60,530 nt of DNA from JBAYGJ01 sp041649335. GTDB taxonomy: Bacteria; Patescibacteriota; Patescibacteriia; UBA10025; JAHIVO01. Positions 15,675 to 24,403 of the stretch are shown piece by piece. The position numbers were made by a program, and so were the translations under genes. Each line of letters starts with the position of its first letter. The first letter of the stretch is position 1. Location: positions 1 through 60,530 of the forward strand of contig JBAZNF010000003.1 of NCBI GenBank assembly GCA_041649335.1. The letters run 5' to 3'. The notes beneath the pieces were generated by a model. It had not been told where the DNA came from. It ran no database searches and worked only from the letters and a program-made list of their open reading frames with translations.

Positions 15675-17069
15675 ATGAAACGAATTTTCGTCAAAGACAC
15701 TGTCAATCACGTCGATAAAAAAGTTCGCCTCAACGGCTGGATTCATGTGACACGCCGTTTAGGTAAAATGGTGTTTGTTGAGTTGCGGGATGTAACAGGC
15801 ATAGTTCAAGTTGTCTTTACTCCGGACAAAACTGAAGTCCTTGAAACCGCAAAAAAGCTACGACCGGAGTTTGTCGTTGAAATTATCGGCATGGTTGCGA
15901 AGCGACCAGACAAGCTGGTCAATAAGGAAATGCCGACTGGCACGGTTGAAGTGCAAGCTGAAGATTTGAAGATTTTAGCCGAAGCAAAGACCCCGCCGTT
16001 TGAAATTGTTGAAACTGAAAAAGAGGAGTCAGGGGAGGAGTTGCGGTTCAAATACCGTTACCTGGACCTGCGCCGGGCCAAGAACCAGAAGACCATTATT
16101 GTGCGCTCCAAGCTGGTGAAGTATATCCGCGATTTCCTGCACAAAGAGGGCTTTATCGAGGTAGAGACCCCTATCCTGGCCAAATCCTCGCCAGAGGGCG
16201 CCAGGGACTACCTGGTGCCATCCAGGGCCTATCCAGGCCGGTTTTACGCCCTGCCGCAGTCCCCACAGCAGTACAAGCAGATGCTGATGGTCGCCGGTTT
16301 TGACCGGTATTTCCAGATCGCCCCGTGCTTCCGGGATGAGGATGCGCGGGCTGACCGGGCGCCGGACCAGTTTTTCCAGCTGGATTTGGAAATGTCTTTT
16401 GTCGAGCAGGAAGAAATTCTTGATCTGATTGAAAAACTGTACACCTCGATGATCAAGGAACTGTTCCCCGAAAAGAGGATAACATTTTCCCCGTGGCCGA
16501 GGATACCGTATGCTGAAGCAATGGAAAAATACGGCAATGATAAGCCGGACTTGCGGGAGGACAGGAATGATCCAAATGAGTTGGCATTTGCCTTTATCGT
16601 TGATTGGCCATTTTTTGAATCAGAAAAAAAAGACGGCAAGTGGGTTGCCAATCATCATATCTTCACCGCACCGCATACAGAGGATGTCGGCCTGTTGGAA
16701 ACTGACCCGGGCAAGGTGCGCTCATGGCAGCATGATATAGCATTGAACGGTTATGAAGTGGCTGGCGGCAGTATCCGTTCGACCGACCCGAAAGTGCTGG
16801 AAAAAGTTTTAGAACTGGTCGGCGTGTCTAAGGAAGAAGCGAAAGTGCAATTCGGCCATATGATGGAAGCGTTCGAGTATGGCGTACCACCGCACGGGGG
16901 GATTGCCTGCGGCATTGACCGGCTGATGACGATTTTGGTCAACGCGCCGAACATCCGCGAGGTAGTAGCCTTCCCCAAGACAGGGGACAATCGGGAGCCG
17001 ATGACCGGATCGCCGTCGGAAGTGGATGAGAAGCAGCTGAAGGACCTGCACATTTCGATAAAGAAATAA
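15675..17069 (+). CDS. aspS: aspartyl-tRNA synthetase lacking the GAD insertion
   Basis: Charges tRNA-Asp; class II. The 464 residues are about 120 shorter than typical bacterial AspRS. An N-terminal OB-fold (VRLNGWIHVTRRLGKMVFVE), then catalytic motifs FRYKYRYLDLRR-like (KYRYLDLRRAKNQKT), EGARDYLVPSR, ALPQSPQQYKQ, FRDEDARADRAPDQFFQLD and GIACGIDRLM. Where bacterial enzymes carry the GAD domain after YGNDKPDLR, the sequence runs straight into FAFIVDWPFFE. It keeps bacterial-type motifs elsewhere. No Shine-Dalgarno; seven bases after the preceding gene. Confidence 0.93.
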   Translation: MKRIFVKDTVNHVDKKVRLNGWIHVTRRLGKMVFVELRDVTGIVQVVFTPDKTEVLETAKKLRPEFVVEIIGMVAKRPDKLVNKEMPTGTVEVQAEDLKILAEAKTPPFEIVETEKEESGEELRFKYRYLDLRRAKNQKTIIVRSKLVKYIRDFLHKEGFIEVETPILAKSSPEGARDYLVPSRAYPGRFYALPQSPQQYKQMLMVAGFDRYFQIAPCFRDEDARADRAPDQFFQLDLEMSFVEQEEILDLIEKLYTSMIKELFPEKRITFSPWPRIPYAEAMEKYGNDKPDLREDRNDPNELAFAFIVDWPFFESEKKDGKWVANHHIFTAPHTEDVGLLETDPGKVRSWQHDIALNGYEVAGGSIRSTDPKVLEKVLELVGVSKEEAKVQFGHMMEAFEYGVPPHGGIACGIDRLMTILVNAPNIREVVAFPKTGDNREPMTGSPSEVDEKQLKDLHISIKK

Positions 17070-17071
17070 TA

Positions 17072-17178
17072 ATTCAAAATTTCTAATGCCTAATCAATTC
17101 CCAATATTGCAATGCCCAATTGGATATTTAAGCATTGGACATTTATTAGAAATTAGGAATTGGTAATTAAAAATTTTC
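17072..17178. repeat. AT-rich inverted-repeat intergenic element
   Basis: AATTTCTAAT near the left end is mirrored by ATTAGAAATT at about 17,144, and CAATTCCCAAT by ATTAGGAATTGG. The whole gap between aspS and the next gene is this palindrome-like element; no gene or clear promoter is seen. Confidence 0.6.
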
Positions 17179-17179
17179 T

Positions 17180-17491
17180 ATGAAGCTCTCCCAACTGCAA
17201 AAATTCATCCTTAAGACGAGCGCTAATGGGAAGAGTAGGACAAAACGGGCGGTGCTACTGAAGTACTATGACAAACAGGGGAAGGACGTGAAGCCGATTG
17301 ACCGACCGGGGATTCTTACTAAGAGCATTGAACGATTGATTGATAAAGGATTGATGATCGGTTATGGACGTCGGACACCGGAGAAATGGTTTATCGACGA
17401 GGTCAGCCTCACACAGAAAGGCGTAAAGGAGACGAAAAAGCTTTTTGGCCAGCAACAGTCATTGCCGCTCGGTTTGAGAAAAAAGAAATAA
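17180..17491 (+). CDS. hypothetical basic protein, possibly winged helix
   Basis: 103 residues, strongly basic, no membrane segment. The stretch LTKSIERLIDKGLMIGYG followed by WFIDEVSLTQKG has the pattern of a winged-helix recognition helix, wing and final strand, so DNA or RNA binding is plausible but unproven. The start ATG follows an AT-rich inverted repeat without a Shine-Dalgarno. Followed by another small gene after 11 bases. Confidence 0.6.
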   Translation: MKLSQLQKFILKTSANGKSRTKRAVLLKYYDKQGKDVKPIDRPGILTKSIERLIDKGLMIGYGRRTPEKWFIDEVSLTQKGVKETKKLFGQQQSLPLGLRKKK

Positions 17492-17502
17492 TTGTTACAA
17501 TC

Positions 17503-17721
17503 ATGATAAAAAAGACGACCAAAGTAGTTTTTAAGGACGGAGGAACTGACACGACGGAAGAAATGATCGGTGGCATGCCGTTATCTAAAGGCGAATTCAT
17601 CAACGTCCACAAAGATGGAAAAGTGCTTGTATATGAAGTCGCCGACAAAACAGTAGATTGTTATTTCGAGAACAACGACCAGCATGTAAATATTACTTAT
17701 ACCATAAAAAGGAATAATTAA
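17503..17721 (+). CDS. hypothetical small protein (72 aa)
   Basis: No family recognised. 72 residues, predicted mostly beta (TTKVVFKDGGTDTTEEMIGG, FINVHKDGKVLVYEVAD), with one Cys and no membrane segment. The ATG at 17503 gives a protein that does not overlap the preceding gene; the frame continues upstream inside it. It precedes the YbaK-type gene by 13 bases. Confidence 0.6.
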   Translation: MIKKTTKVVFKDGGTDTTEEMIGGMPLSKGEFINVHKDGKVLVYEVADKTVDCYFENNDQHVNITYTIKRNN

Positions 17722-17734
17722 CTTAAAACTATCT

Positions 17735-18202
17735 ATGGCTATCCCAGCGAAAGTCCAAAATTATCTCAAAAAAAATAAAATCAAATATGAAGTCCTGAAA
17801 CATAAGACTGTCTTCACTGCGTATGACATGGCCCAGACCATGAAGCGAAAGCTGAGCGAAATTGCCAAGACGCTCCTGGTCAAGGTTGACAAGAAGTATT
17901 ACATCGTAGTCGTACCGGCTCATTTCAACCTTGATTTTAAAAAGTTGAAGACGATGATGAAGGCTAAGAAAGTGGATATTGCCCGGGAATCTGACATGAA
18001 GAACAAGTTCAACACCAAGCCGGGCGCCATGACACCGTTTGGCTCGCTGCACAAGGTGGAAGTCATAGCCGATAAAGCACTCCTAAAAGCCAAGGACGCA
18101 ATATTTTCCGCGGGCAGTTATACGGAAAGTCTGCGGCTGAAAGTGAAGGATTATTTGAAGGCGGAGAATGCCCAGACCGGGAATATTGGGAAGAAGAAAT
18201 AG
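17735..18202 (+). CDS. YbaK/EbsC-type aminoacyl-tRNA deacylase
   Basis: 155 residues of the YbaK/ProX fold, which hydrolyses mischarged tRNAs (for example Cys-tRNA-Pro) in trans. Visible family features are KYEVLKHKTVFTAYDMAQ at the N-terminus, the conserved Lys in TLLVKVDKKYYIVVVPA, and the PFGSLHKVEVIADKALL segment. Which mischarged tRNA it edits cannot be read from sequence. Cytoplasmic; basic C-terminal tail. Confidence 0.85.
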   Translation: MAIPAKVQNYLKKNKIKYEVLKHKTVFTAYDMAQTMKRKLSEIAKTLLVKVDKKYYIVVVPAHFNLDFKKLKTMMKAKKVDIARESDMKNKFNTKPGAMTPFGSLHKVEVIADKALLKAKDAIFSAGSYTESLRLKVKDYLKAENAQTGNIGKKK

Positions 18203-18324
18203 GGACCACTAATTTAGGGGCACAAATTTCGCTAATGCACATCAACTCATGGATGATATGTGTATTTAGTGAAAAAGGATTAGTGGTTATTAGTGCAATC
18301 AGTAAATAATTAAAATTAGTGGTT
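18203..18324. repeat. inverted-repeat intergenic element
   Basis: ACCACTAATTT at the left end is mirrored by AAATTAGTGGTT at the right end, and GATTAGTGGTT occurs again inside. The element fills the gap between the deacylase and the next gene and supplies no obvious promoter. Confidence 0.55.
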
Positions 18325-18792
18325 ATGGACACTATTTCACATAGCGCGTGGGGAGCGCTCGTAGTACGTAAAGCAGGGCTGGTCGGATGGGCAGTCCTGA
18401 CCGGTGCTCTGCCGGACATCATCCCAGCCCTGTATGAGTTGGCCCGTCGTCCGAGGAAATTCATTCATGACCTGATCACGAAGAGTCTGGGCGATAATCC
18501 AAGCGACATCTATTTGCGGATTTACCATTGGTCGCATAGCCTGTTACCGATATCGGTCGTTACTTTGGCAGTTCGCGTGTTTGCACCGACATATTGGTTA
18601 TTAGCCATACCGTATTATTTGCATATTTTTCTCGATATTTTTACCCACCGGGGCAAATGGGCGACGAGGATTTTTTACCCGGTTTCTGATTTTCATTTTG
18701 AGGGGCTCGATTGGTGGCGGCGGAATTGGGTTTCTTTCGCCAATTGGGGGGCGATCGCGGTAGTTGGCGTTATTATTTACATCATCAAATAA
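18325..18792 (+). CDS. YdjM/DUF457-like membrane protein
   Basis: 155 residues with about four hydrophobic segments. Histidine/acid motifs match the membrane-bound 'metal-dependent hydrolase' YdjM group: MDTISHSAWG, ALPDIIPAL, YHWSHSLLP and LHIFLDIFTHRG. The enzymatic activity of this group is unproven. The ATG at 18325 begins at the conserved MDxxSH motif and is preferred over a GTG six bases upstream. scpA starts four bases after the stop. Confidence 0.75.
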   Translation: MDTISHSAWGALVVRKAGLVGWAVLTGALPDIIPALYELARRPRKFIHDLITKSLGDNPSDIYLRIYHWSHSLLPISVVTLAVRVFAPTYWLLAIPYYLHIFLDIFTHRGKWATRIFYPVSDFHFEGLDWWRRNWVSFANWGAIAVVGVIIYIIK

Positions 18793-18795
18793 AGC

Positions 18796-19527
18796 ATGGC
18801 GTACAAGTTCAAATTACAGCAGTTTGAAGGCCCGTTAGATTTATTGCTGCAGCTGATCGAGCAGGAGGAGATGGATATCAACCAAATCGCCCTGGCGCAT
18901 GTCACTGACCAGTATGTGCGGTATCTGAACGAGACGAAAGGCATCCTGCCTGAGGAGTTGGCGGATTTTTTAGTGGTGGCCGCCAAATTGCTTCTGATAA
19001 AGTCAAAATCCCTGTTGCCCGGACTGCAGGTCGAGGATGACGATAGCAGTGACCTTGAGCGTCAGCTGAAAATGTACAAGGAATTTTATGAAGCGTCCAA
19101 GATGATCCATAAGATGATCCTGAAAAGGCATTTTTCTTTTTCCCGGGACAAGATGGTGGTAAAAATCGATAAAGTATTCAACCCACCGAAACACCTGACA
19201 TCAGAAAAATTGCGGGAACTTTTTGCCGATATCCTCGCCGGCCTGGAAGTCTGGGTCAGCATGGAACATGACGTGATCATTAAGACCGTTTCCATTCGGG
19301 AACGTATCAGCAATATCCAGGACATGATCAGCACGACAGCGACGCTGCGGTTCAATGAGCTGATGAAAACCGCGAAAAACAAGACTGAAGTCATTGTTAC
19401 GTTTTTAGCCATCCTGGAGCTGGTCAAGCAACGCTGGGTAGCGGTAGTGCAGGAAAACGTTTTTGACGACATCGTGGTGAAAAAGATCGACGGCGCCGCA
19501 GGGGAAGTGGTCAAGGATACTATTTAA
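18796..19527 (+). CDS. scpA: segregation and condensation protein ScpA
   Basis: Kleisin subunit that bridges the SMC heads in bacterial condensin and helps segregate chromosomes. 243 residues with the N-terminal signature FEGPLDLLLQLIEQEEMDI, then YLVVAAKLL-like ADFLVVAAKLLLIKSKSLLP, and a C-terminal winged helix. Placed 24 bases before scpB as in most bacteria. No Shine-Dalgarno. Confidence 0.95.
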   Translation: MAYKFKLQQFEGPLDLLLQLIEQEEMDINQIALAHVTDQYVRYLNETKGILPEELADFLVVAAKLLLIKSKSLLPGLQVEDDDSSDLERQLKMYKEFYEASKMIHKMILKRHFSFSRDKMVVKIDKVFNPPKHLTSEKLRELFADILAGLEVWVSMEHDVIIKTVSIRERISNIQDMISTTATLRFNELMKTAKNKTEVIVTFLAILELVKQRWVAVVQENVFDDIVVKKIDGAAGEVVKDTI

Positions 19528-19551
19528 TACTCTTTAGCATAATTAGCGCAT

Positions 19552-20139
19552 ATGACTACAAAACAACTTATCGAAAGTCTGCTGTTCATCTCCGGCCGGC
19601 CGATGTCAGAAACGAAACTGACAGAGATTTTACAGAAAGATGTAAAAGAAGTCAGGATAGCCGCGGAGGAGCTGATGAAGGAATGGAACGTGCCGGAGCG
19701 CGGCGTCCATGTCATAAAAACCGGTTCATCATACCAGATGGCTACCAATCCTGATGTGGCCTATCTGGTGAAGGACTTCGTCAAGTCGGAACAGAGCGGC
19801 GAGCTGTCGCGGCCGTCGCTGGAAACGCTGACGATTATTGCGTACCGCGGGCCGATCACCAAGCCCGAATTGGAGCAGATACGCGGCGTTAATTGCAGCC
19901 TCATCCTGCGCAACCTGCTAATCAAGGGGCTGGTTGAGGCACGGGAAGACCAGGAAAAGATGGCCACAGTATATTCGATCTCTTTTGACCTGTTGAAGTT
20001 TCTTGGCGTCAACCGGGTGGAAGAATTGCCGGATTTCCAGAAATTAAATTCTGATGAAAACCTGAAAAAGTTGCTGGAACAGAAACTTGAACAGGCAAGC
20101 GATGAACCTGCTCCGCCGGTAGCTGAACCAAGCCAGTAA
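19552..20139 (+). CDS. scpB: segregation and condensation protein ScpB
   Basis: Partner of ScpA in the SMC complex. 195 residues with two winged-helix domains; typical motifs are IESLLFISGRPMSETKL and LSRPSLETLTIIAYRGPITK followed by EQIRGVNCSLILRNLL. The C-terminal 40 residues are acidic and Pro-rich, probably disordered. It ends eight bases before the carboxypeptidase gene. Confidence 0.95.
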   Translation: MTTKQLIESLLFISGRPMSETKLTEILQKDVKEVRIAAEELMKEWNVPERGVHVIKTGSSYQMATNPDVAYLVKDFVKSEQSGELSRPSLETLTIIAYRGPITKPELEQIRGVNCSLILRNLLIKGLVEAREDQEKMATVYSISFDLLKFLGVNRVEELPDFQKLNSDENLKKLLEQKLEQASDEPAPPVAEPSQ

Positions 20140-20147
20140 GCGCAGTT

Positions 20148-21077
20148 ATGCCCGTCTACCTGCTGGCCATATTGTTTTCCTTGTACGGTTTGACGTACCG
20201 GGGCCCCATAACGGTCCAGCCGGAGTCAGTGCAATTGTCCATGGCGAAGTCCATGCTTGCCCATACCCGAGTAGCCACCACCCAATCGTCAGCACCCTAT
20301 GTGAAGACGGTGTTTGCGCATCCGTCTGTGCCGATCACCATCCGGTCCGGAATGGTCCTGGATGTCGGCAGCGGGCTGGCTCTGTGGAAAAAAAATATCG
20401 ATGAGCCGCGTCCGCTCGCCAGCCTGACCAAACTCATGACTGCTCTGGTTTTTTTGGATAGCCAGCCGGACTGGGACAAGCCCGTTACTTTCGAACAGGG
20501 TGATATTGATTCAACGACTGGCAATACCCTGATCGTACGGCCGGGCGAAACGGCGACAGTCCGTGATGTTTTTATGGCCAGCCTGGTGGCATCAGCCAAT
20601 AATGCGACTGTCGCCCTGGCCAGGTCCACCGGCTTGACTACGCAGGAGTTTGTCCAGCGGATGAATGACAAGGCAAAAATGATGAGTTTATTCCTTACTA
20701 CATTTACGGATGTGTCCGGCTTGGATCCTGGCAATACCTCCACGGCGCGTGATTATGTCCGGCTGGTACGGACGGCGTTTAATCAACCCAGGATCAGGGA
20801 GGCCCTGACTACCCGCGAATATTCATTTACCACGACCGGCGTGGTCGCTACGCACCGGCTGTATAATACTGACCAGCTGTTAGCTGACACGTCGTTGGAC
20901 GTCCAGGCGGCTAAGACCGGCTTTATAGACGAGTCCGGCTATAATTTCATATCACTGGCGAATGTCAATTCGCACGAAGTATTAGTGGTGCTGTTGGGCA
21001 GCGTTTCCAGTGCTGCCAGGTTTGCGGAGGCAAAAGCGCTGTTTATGTGGATCCAGGACTATTGGCGGTGGGAATAA
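20148..21077 (+). CDS. D-alanyl-D-alanine carboxypeptidase (peptidase S11)
   Basis: Exported penicillin-binding-type enzyme that trims the terminal D-Ala from peptidoglycan stem peptides. 309 residues; short hydrophobic N-terminal signal or anchor (2-18). All three serine-transferase motifs are present: SLTK at 92-95, SAN at 149-151 and KTG at 256-258. The C-terminal domain of larger DacA proteins is missing, leaving the catalytic domain alone. With the WecA-like enzyme it shows that the organism maintains a cell wall. Confidence 0.93.
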   Translation: MPVYLLAILFSLYGLTYRGPITVQPESVQLSMAKSMLAHTRVATTQSSAPYVKTVFAHPSVPITIRSGMVLDVGSGLALWKKNIDEPRPLASLTKLMTALVFLDSQPDWDKPVTFEQGDIDSTTGNTLIVRPGETATVRDVFMASLVASANNATVALARSTGLTTQEFVQRMNDKAKMMSLFLTTFTDVSGLDPGNTSTARDYVRLVRTAFNQPRIREALTTREYSFTTTGVVATHRLYNTDQLLADTSLDVQAAKTGFIDESGYNFISLANVNSHEVLVVLLGSVSSAARFAEAKALFMWIQDYWRWE

Positions 21078-21179
21078 CCTAAACTGGTAAACTCACGTCA
21101 AAAATGCTACCATTGATGATATAACAAGCGGATGATAGCTTATCGCTAAAGTTCAAAGTCATATCGTCGGCATGTGATC

Positions 21180-21962
21180 ATGGATAAACAATTCTACATC
21201 ATTGCAAACTGGAAAATGAACCTGGATAGCCGGTCCGTGGATCGTTTTTTTGGTCATTTCCAGCCGACTCCTAGCCAAATAGCATCCGCGCAGGTGATTA
21301 TCTGCCCCACGTTTGTCTTTATAGAAAAAGTGAAAGGCCTTATCGGCGAGCGCCCCATCGGAGTCGGTGGCCAGGATATTTCCGTACACGCCCGTGGCGC
21401 GTTTACCGGTGAGGTGAGCGCAGAGCAGCTTCAAGGTGCCGGCGCTACGTATGTCATAGTGGGTCATTCTGAACGCCGGTATAATTATCATGAAACTGAT
21501 GAAATGATAAACCAGAAGGTCAGGTTGGCTCTCCAGTTTGGCTTGCGGCCCATCGTTTGTATCGGTGAAAACAGCCAGGAAAAAGATCAGGGGTTGACCA
21601 AGAAGGTTGTCGAACGGCAATTGCATCAGTGTTTGGCAGAAGTGCGGAGCCATGAAGTCAGACGCGTCATTATAGCTTATGAACCGGTGTGGGCGATCAG
21701 TACCAGTCCCGATAATCCGGGTGGCGTTGCTGACACCCCGGAATCAGCGCAGGTCGTTCATCGATATATCCGTACGCTCATTAAGGACATGTACGACGAT
21801 CATACGGCAGAAACCCTGAGCGTCATATACGGCGGTTCGGTAAATCCTGAAAATGTCGGCGGGTTCGCCAAAATGGACGACATTGACGGCGTGCTGCCCG
21901 GTGCCGCCAGCAAAGACGCGATGAGTTTCCAGAAAATTATTAATCAGGTGGTGACACCGTAA
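21180..21962 (+). CDS. tpiA: triosephosphate isomerase
   Basis: Interconverts dihydroxyacetone phosphate and glyceraldehyde 3-phosphate. 260 residues with K12 in NWKMN, catalytic H96 in IVGHSERR, catalytic E168 in AYEPVWAIS and the phosphate-binding YGGSVNPENV. The ATG at 21180 is chosen because it starts close to the NWKMN motif; a GTG six bases upstream is also possible. First of three glycolytic genes, tpiA-fba-gap, spaced by 4 and 26 bases. Confidence 0.96.
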   Translation: MDKQFYIIANWKMNLDSRSVDRFFGHFQPTPSQIASAQVIICPTFVFIEKVKGLIGERPIGVGGQDISVHARGAFTGEVSAEQLQGAGATYVIVGHSERRYNYHETDEMINQKVRLALQFGLRPIVCIGENSQEKDQGLTKKVVERQLHQCLAEVRSHEVRRVIIAYEPVWAISTSPDNPGGVADTPESAQVVHRYIRTLIKDMYDDHTAETLSVIYGGSVNPENVGGFAKMDDIDGVLPGAASKDAMSFQKIINQVVTP

Positions 21963-21966
21963 CACT

Positions 21967-22851
21967 ATGCTTGTACACCTTCGGGAATTATTAAAAGATG
22001 CCAACGACAAGGGGTATGCCCTGGGAGCGTTTAACATTGAAAACCTGGAAACGACCCTCGGCGTCGTCCGGGCGGCTGCCAAGGAACGGTCGCCGGTCAT
22101 CCTGCAGGTATCAGAAACCAGCATCGAATATGCGGGGCTGAAAGCCATTACGTCAATTGTCCAAAACGTGGCTGCCGCGGAGTCGGGAAATGTGCCCATT
22201 GCTTTGCACCTGGATCACGGCCGCAGCTTCCGGTCGGTGGCCGAATGCGTACGAGCCGGTTTTTCATCAATCATGATGGACGCGTCCGAAATGCCCCTCA
22301 TGGAAAATATTATTCTGACCAAGCAGTCAGTAGATTTCGCCAATCGGCGTAATGTCCTGGCTCAGGGCGAGTTGGGTGTCGTGAAGGGGCTGGAGGAAGT
22401 TGAGCCCACGGAACGGGCGAAGCTCATGACTCAACCGGAGGAAGCCCTCGAATTCGTCACTAAAACCGGAGTTGATACGCTGGCGGTGGCCGTCGGCAAC
22501 GTGCACGGCATCATTAAGATGCGTAAGGGGAATCCAGGTTTGGATATCGAGCGCTTACAACATATTCACCGCTTGATCCCGAATACGCCCCTGGTTCTGC
22601 ATGGCGCTTCTGGACTGTCGGTCGAGCAGATCAAGCAGGGCATCCAACTGGGAATCAGGATCATCAATATCGATACGGAGCTGCGCATCGCCTTTACCGA
22701 TATGTTGCGCCACACCCTGAACGCTGATCAGTCAATTTTTGATCCCCGGGAACTTCTGACGCCGTCAATACTGGCTATTGAGGATGTAGTCCGCGAAAAA
22801 GTCCAGATGTTCGGCAGCGGCGGGGTAGTCAAGAAATCCCACATTGTATAA
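21967..22851 (+). CDS. fba: class II fructose-bisphosphate aldolase
   Basis: Zinc-dependent aldolase that splits fructose 1,6-bisphosphate. 294 residues; the catalytic Asp and zinc His are in LHLDHG (H81, D83, H84), further zinc ligands in VGNVHG and VLHGASG. The sequence is of the GatY/KbaY/Fba IIB type. It starts four bases after tpiA, so the two are surely co-transcribed. No Shine-Dalgarno. Confidence 0.94.
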   Translation: MLVHLRELLKDANDKGYALGAFNIENLETTLGVVRAAAKERSPVILQVSETSIEYAGLKAITSIVQNVAAAESGNVPIALHLDHGRSFRSVAECVRAGFSSIMMDASEMPLMENIILTKQSVDFANRRNVLAQGELGVVKGLEEVEPTERAKLMTQPEEALEFVTKTGVDTLAVAVGNVHGIIKMRKGNPGLDIERLQHIHRLIPNTPLVLHGASGLSVEQIKQGIQLGIRIINIDTELRIAFTDMLRHTLNADQSIFDPRELLTPSILAIEDVVREKVQMFGSGGVVKKSHIV

Positions 22852-22877
22852 ACATTAATCCATTAACCGTACCGTGT

Positions 22878-23882
22878 ATGTCCATAAAGCTTGCTATCAA
22901 TGGCTTCGGCCGCATTGGCCGGGCCGCCTTCAAAATCGCTTTGACAAAGCCCGGCATAGAAGTAGTGGCCATCAATGACCTGACCGATACGGCCACGCTG
23001 GCTCACTTATTGCAGTATGATACCGTGTACGAAAAATTCGGTAAGCTAGTCAAGTCAACTGAGAAAGCTATTGTCGTTGACGGCAAGGAATATCCGGTCC
23101 TGGCCGAAAAAGAGCCGGCCAAACTCCCGTGGAAGGAATACGGAGTCGATGTCGTTATAGAGTCAACAGGGCGTTTTGTAAAAAAAGAACTGGCTTCCGC
23201 ACATCTTGAAGCCGGAGCCAAGCGGGTCGTCATTTCTGCGCCGGCCAAGGGCGGCGGCGTGGATACGTTCGTGCTTGGTGTCAATGACAGTCAGCTTAAG
23301 GATCAGGAAATCATTTCAAACGCCTCGTGTACGACCAATTGCATCGCCCCGGTGATTGAAATAGTCAACCGCGTCTTCGGGATCAAGAAGGCCATGATGA
23401 CGACTGTCCATTCGTATACGGCTGACCAGAATTTAGTCGACGGTCCTCATAAAGACCTGCGCCGTGCCCGGGCCGCAGCAGCTAATATTGTCCCGACTTC
23501 AACCGGCGCGGCCATCGCGACCGGCGAGACCGTACCCGCTGTTAAGGGGAAGTTTGACGGCCTTTCCATCCGGGTGCCTACGCCGGTAGTTTCGCTTTCC
23601 GATATTACCATGGTGGTCAGCCGTCCGGTTACCAAGGAGGAGGTCAATGCGGCGTTTATTGCCGCCAAGGAGGAGAAGCGCTACAAGGAGGTGCTGGACG
23701 TAACACAGGAAAAACTGGTCTCCTCAGATTTTATCGGCAATCCCCACGCCTCCATAGTCGATTTGTCACTGACTAATGTCGTGGACGGAGACCTCCTGAA
23801 AGTGGTGGCCTGGTATGACAATGAATGGGGGTACTCAAACACACTAGTGCGTATTTGCCAGAGCATAGGTAAAAAGATATAA
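22878..23882 (+). CDS. gap: glyceraldehyde-3-phosphate dehydrogenase
   Basis: Oxidises glyceraldehyde 3-phosphate to 1,3-bisphosphoglycerate. 334 residues; Rossmann start INGFGRIGR, D34 in AINDL indicating preference for NAD+, catalytic C151 in SNASCTTNC, S-loop TADQNLVDGPHKDLRRARAA and the C-terminal WYDNEWGYSNTLVRI. Third gene of the glycolytic cluster. Confidence 0.97.
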   Translation: MSIKLAINGFGRIGRAAFKIALTKPGIEVVAINDLTDTATLAHLLQYDTVYEKFGKLVKSTEKAIVVDGKEYPVLAEKEPAKLPWKEYGVDVVIESTGRFVKKELASAHLEAGAKRVVISAPAKGGGVDTFVLGVNDSQLKDQEIISNASCTTNCIAPVIEIVNRVFGIKKAMMTTVHSYTADQNLVDGPHKDLRRARAAAANIVPTSTGAAIATGETVPAVKGKFDGLSIRVPTPVVSLSDITMVVSRPVTKEEVNAAFIAAKEEKRYKEVLDVTQEKLVSSDFIGNPHASIVDLSLTNVVDGDLLKVVAWYDNEWGYSNTLVRICQSIGKKI

Positions 23883-23940
23883 TATATCCAAGTTTTATAC
23901 CGTCCCCGAATGGGATGGCTTGTAGAAAGGGGGTGAAATC

Positions 23941-24120
23941 ATGTTAAAACACAAATATATTCCGATTGCATTCGCCGTTTTTGGCCTCATGTGCGGGATT
24001 TTCGGCTTTTTCAATGAAGTACGCGATGCCGTTGTCCTGATTTCCTCTTCATTCTATCTGCAGATGGCCATGGTTTCTTTCCTGGCTGCAATTTTTTTCG
24101 AGCAGTACCGGAAAAACTAG
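23941..24120 (+). CDS. small two-segment membrane protein (59 aa)
   Basis: A 59-residue ORF with two hydrophobic segments (about 8-24 and 33-53), short basic ends (MLKHKY and EQYRKN) and one Cys. The start is set by a very strong AAGGGGGTGA seven bases before the ATG. No family recognised. It lies 58 bases after gap and is followed by a hairpin with T6. Confidence 0.7.
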   Translation: MLKHKYIPIAFAVFGLMCGIFGFFNEVRDAVVLISSSFYLQMAMVSFLAAIFFEQYRKN

Positions 24121-24134
24121 CCCGGCACGATGAT

Positions 24135-24153
24135 CCAGTAAGGCTGGTTTTTT
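24135..24153 (+). terminator. weak intrinsic terminator after the small membrane protein
   Basis: CCAG/CTGG stem with loop TAAGG and T6. Confidence 0.5.
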
Positions 24154-24229
24154 AAATCAACCTTTGGATTGTTTTCTGTCTGTGAGATAAGAGTCCAGTA
24201 CAGCATCGTTTGGTGTCGGTAATGTTTTC

Positions 24230-24257
24230 TTGATTTTTTTATCAACTCCTTTACACT
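24230..24257 (+). promoter_or_regulatory. candidate promoter for a structured RNA and/or tRNA-Glu
   Basis: TTGATT, 16 bases, TACACT. The predicted start near 24,263 falls at the left arm of a long hairpin structure. Confidence 0.5.
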
Positions 24258-24258
24258 A

Positions 24259-24362
24259 GGGGGGATGTTATAGGGCCCTATCGTCACCGCTGACGGGGGC
24301 CGGTCCAGGACCCCGCTCAATTCTCACTCTGTTTGGATTGTGTGGGGCAGGCGCATCCCCCG
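24259..24362 (+). ncRNA. putative structured RNA upstream of tRNA-Glu
   Basis: GGGGGATG at 24260-24267 pairs perfectly with CATCCCCC at 24354-24361, closing about 100 bases. Inside are TAGGGCCCTA (palindrome), GTCACCGCTGAC (hairpin) and a GGGG/CCCC pairing around CCGGTCCAGGA. It does not match the conserved cores of SRP RNA, tmRNA or RNase P RNA that I know. The stretch 24121-24403 has no convincing protein gene. Confidence 0.35.
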
Positions 24363-24403
24363 TGAGGCGCAGAACATCAATATATTCGTCAACTAACGTT
24401 CAT

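Noticed and set aside
24117..24320. 67-codon leftward frame opposite the region before tRNA-Glu
   Set aside because: It needs a TTG start, has no Shine-Dalgarno or promoter, and overlaps the putative structured RNA; a real gene is not excluded but not supported.
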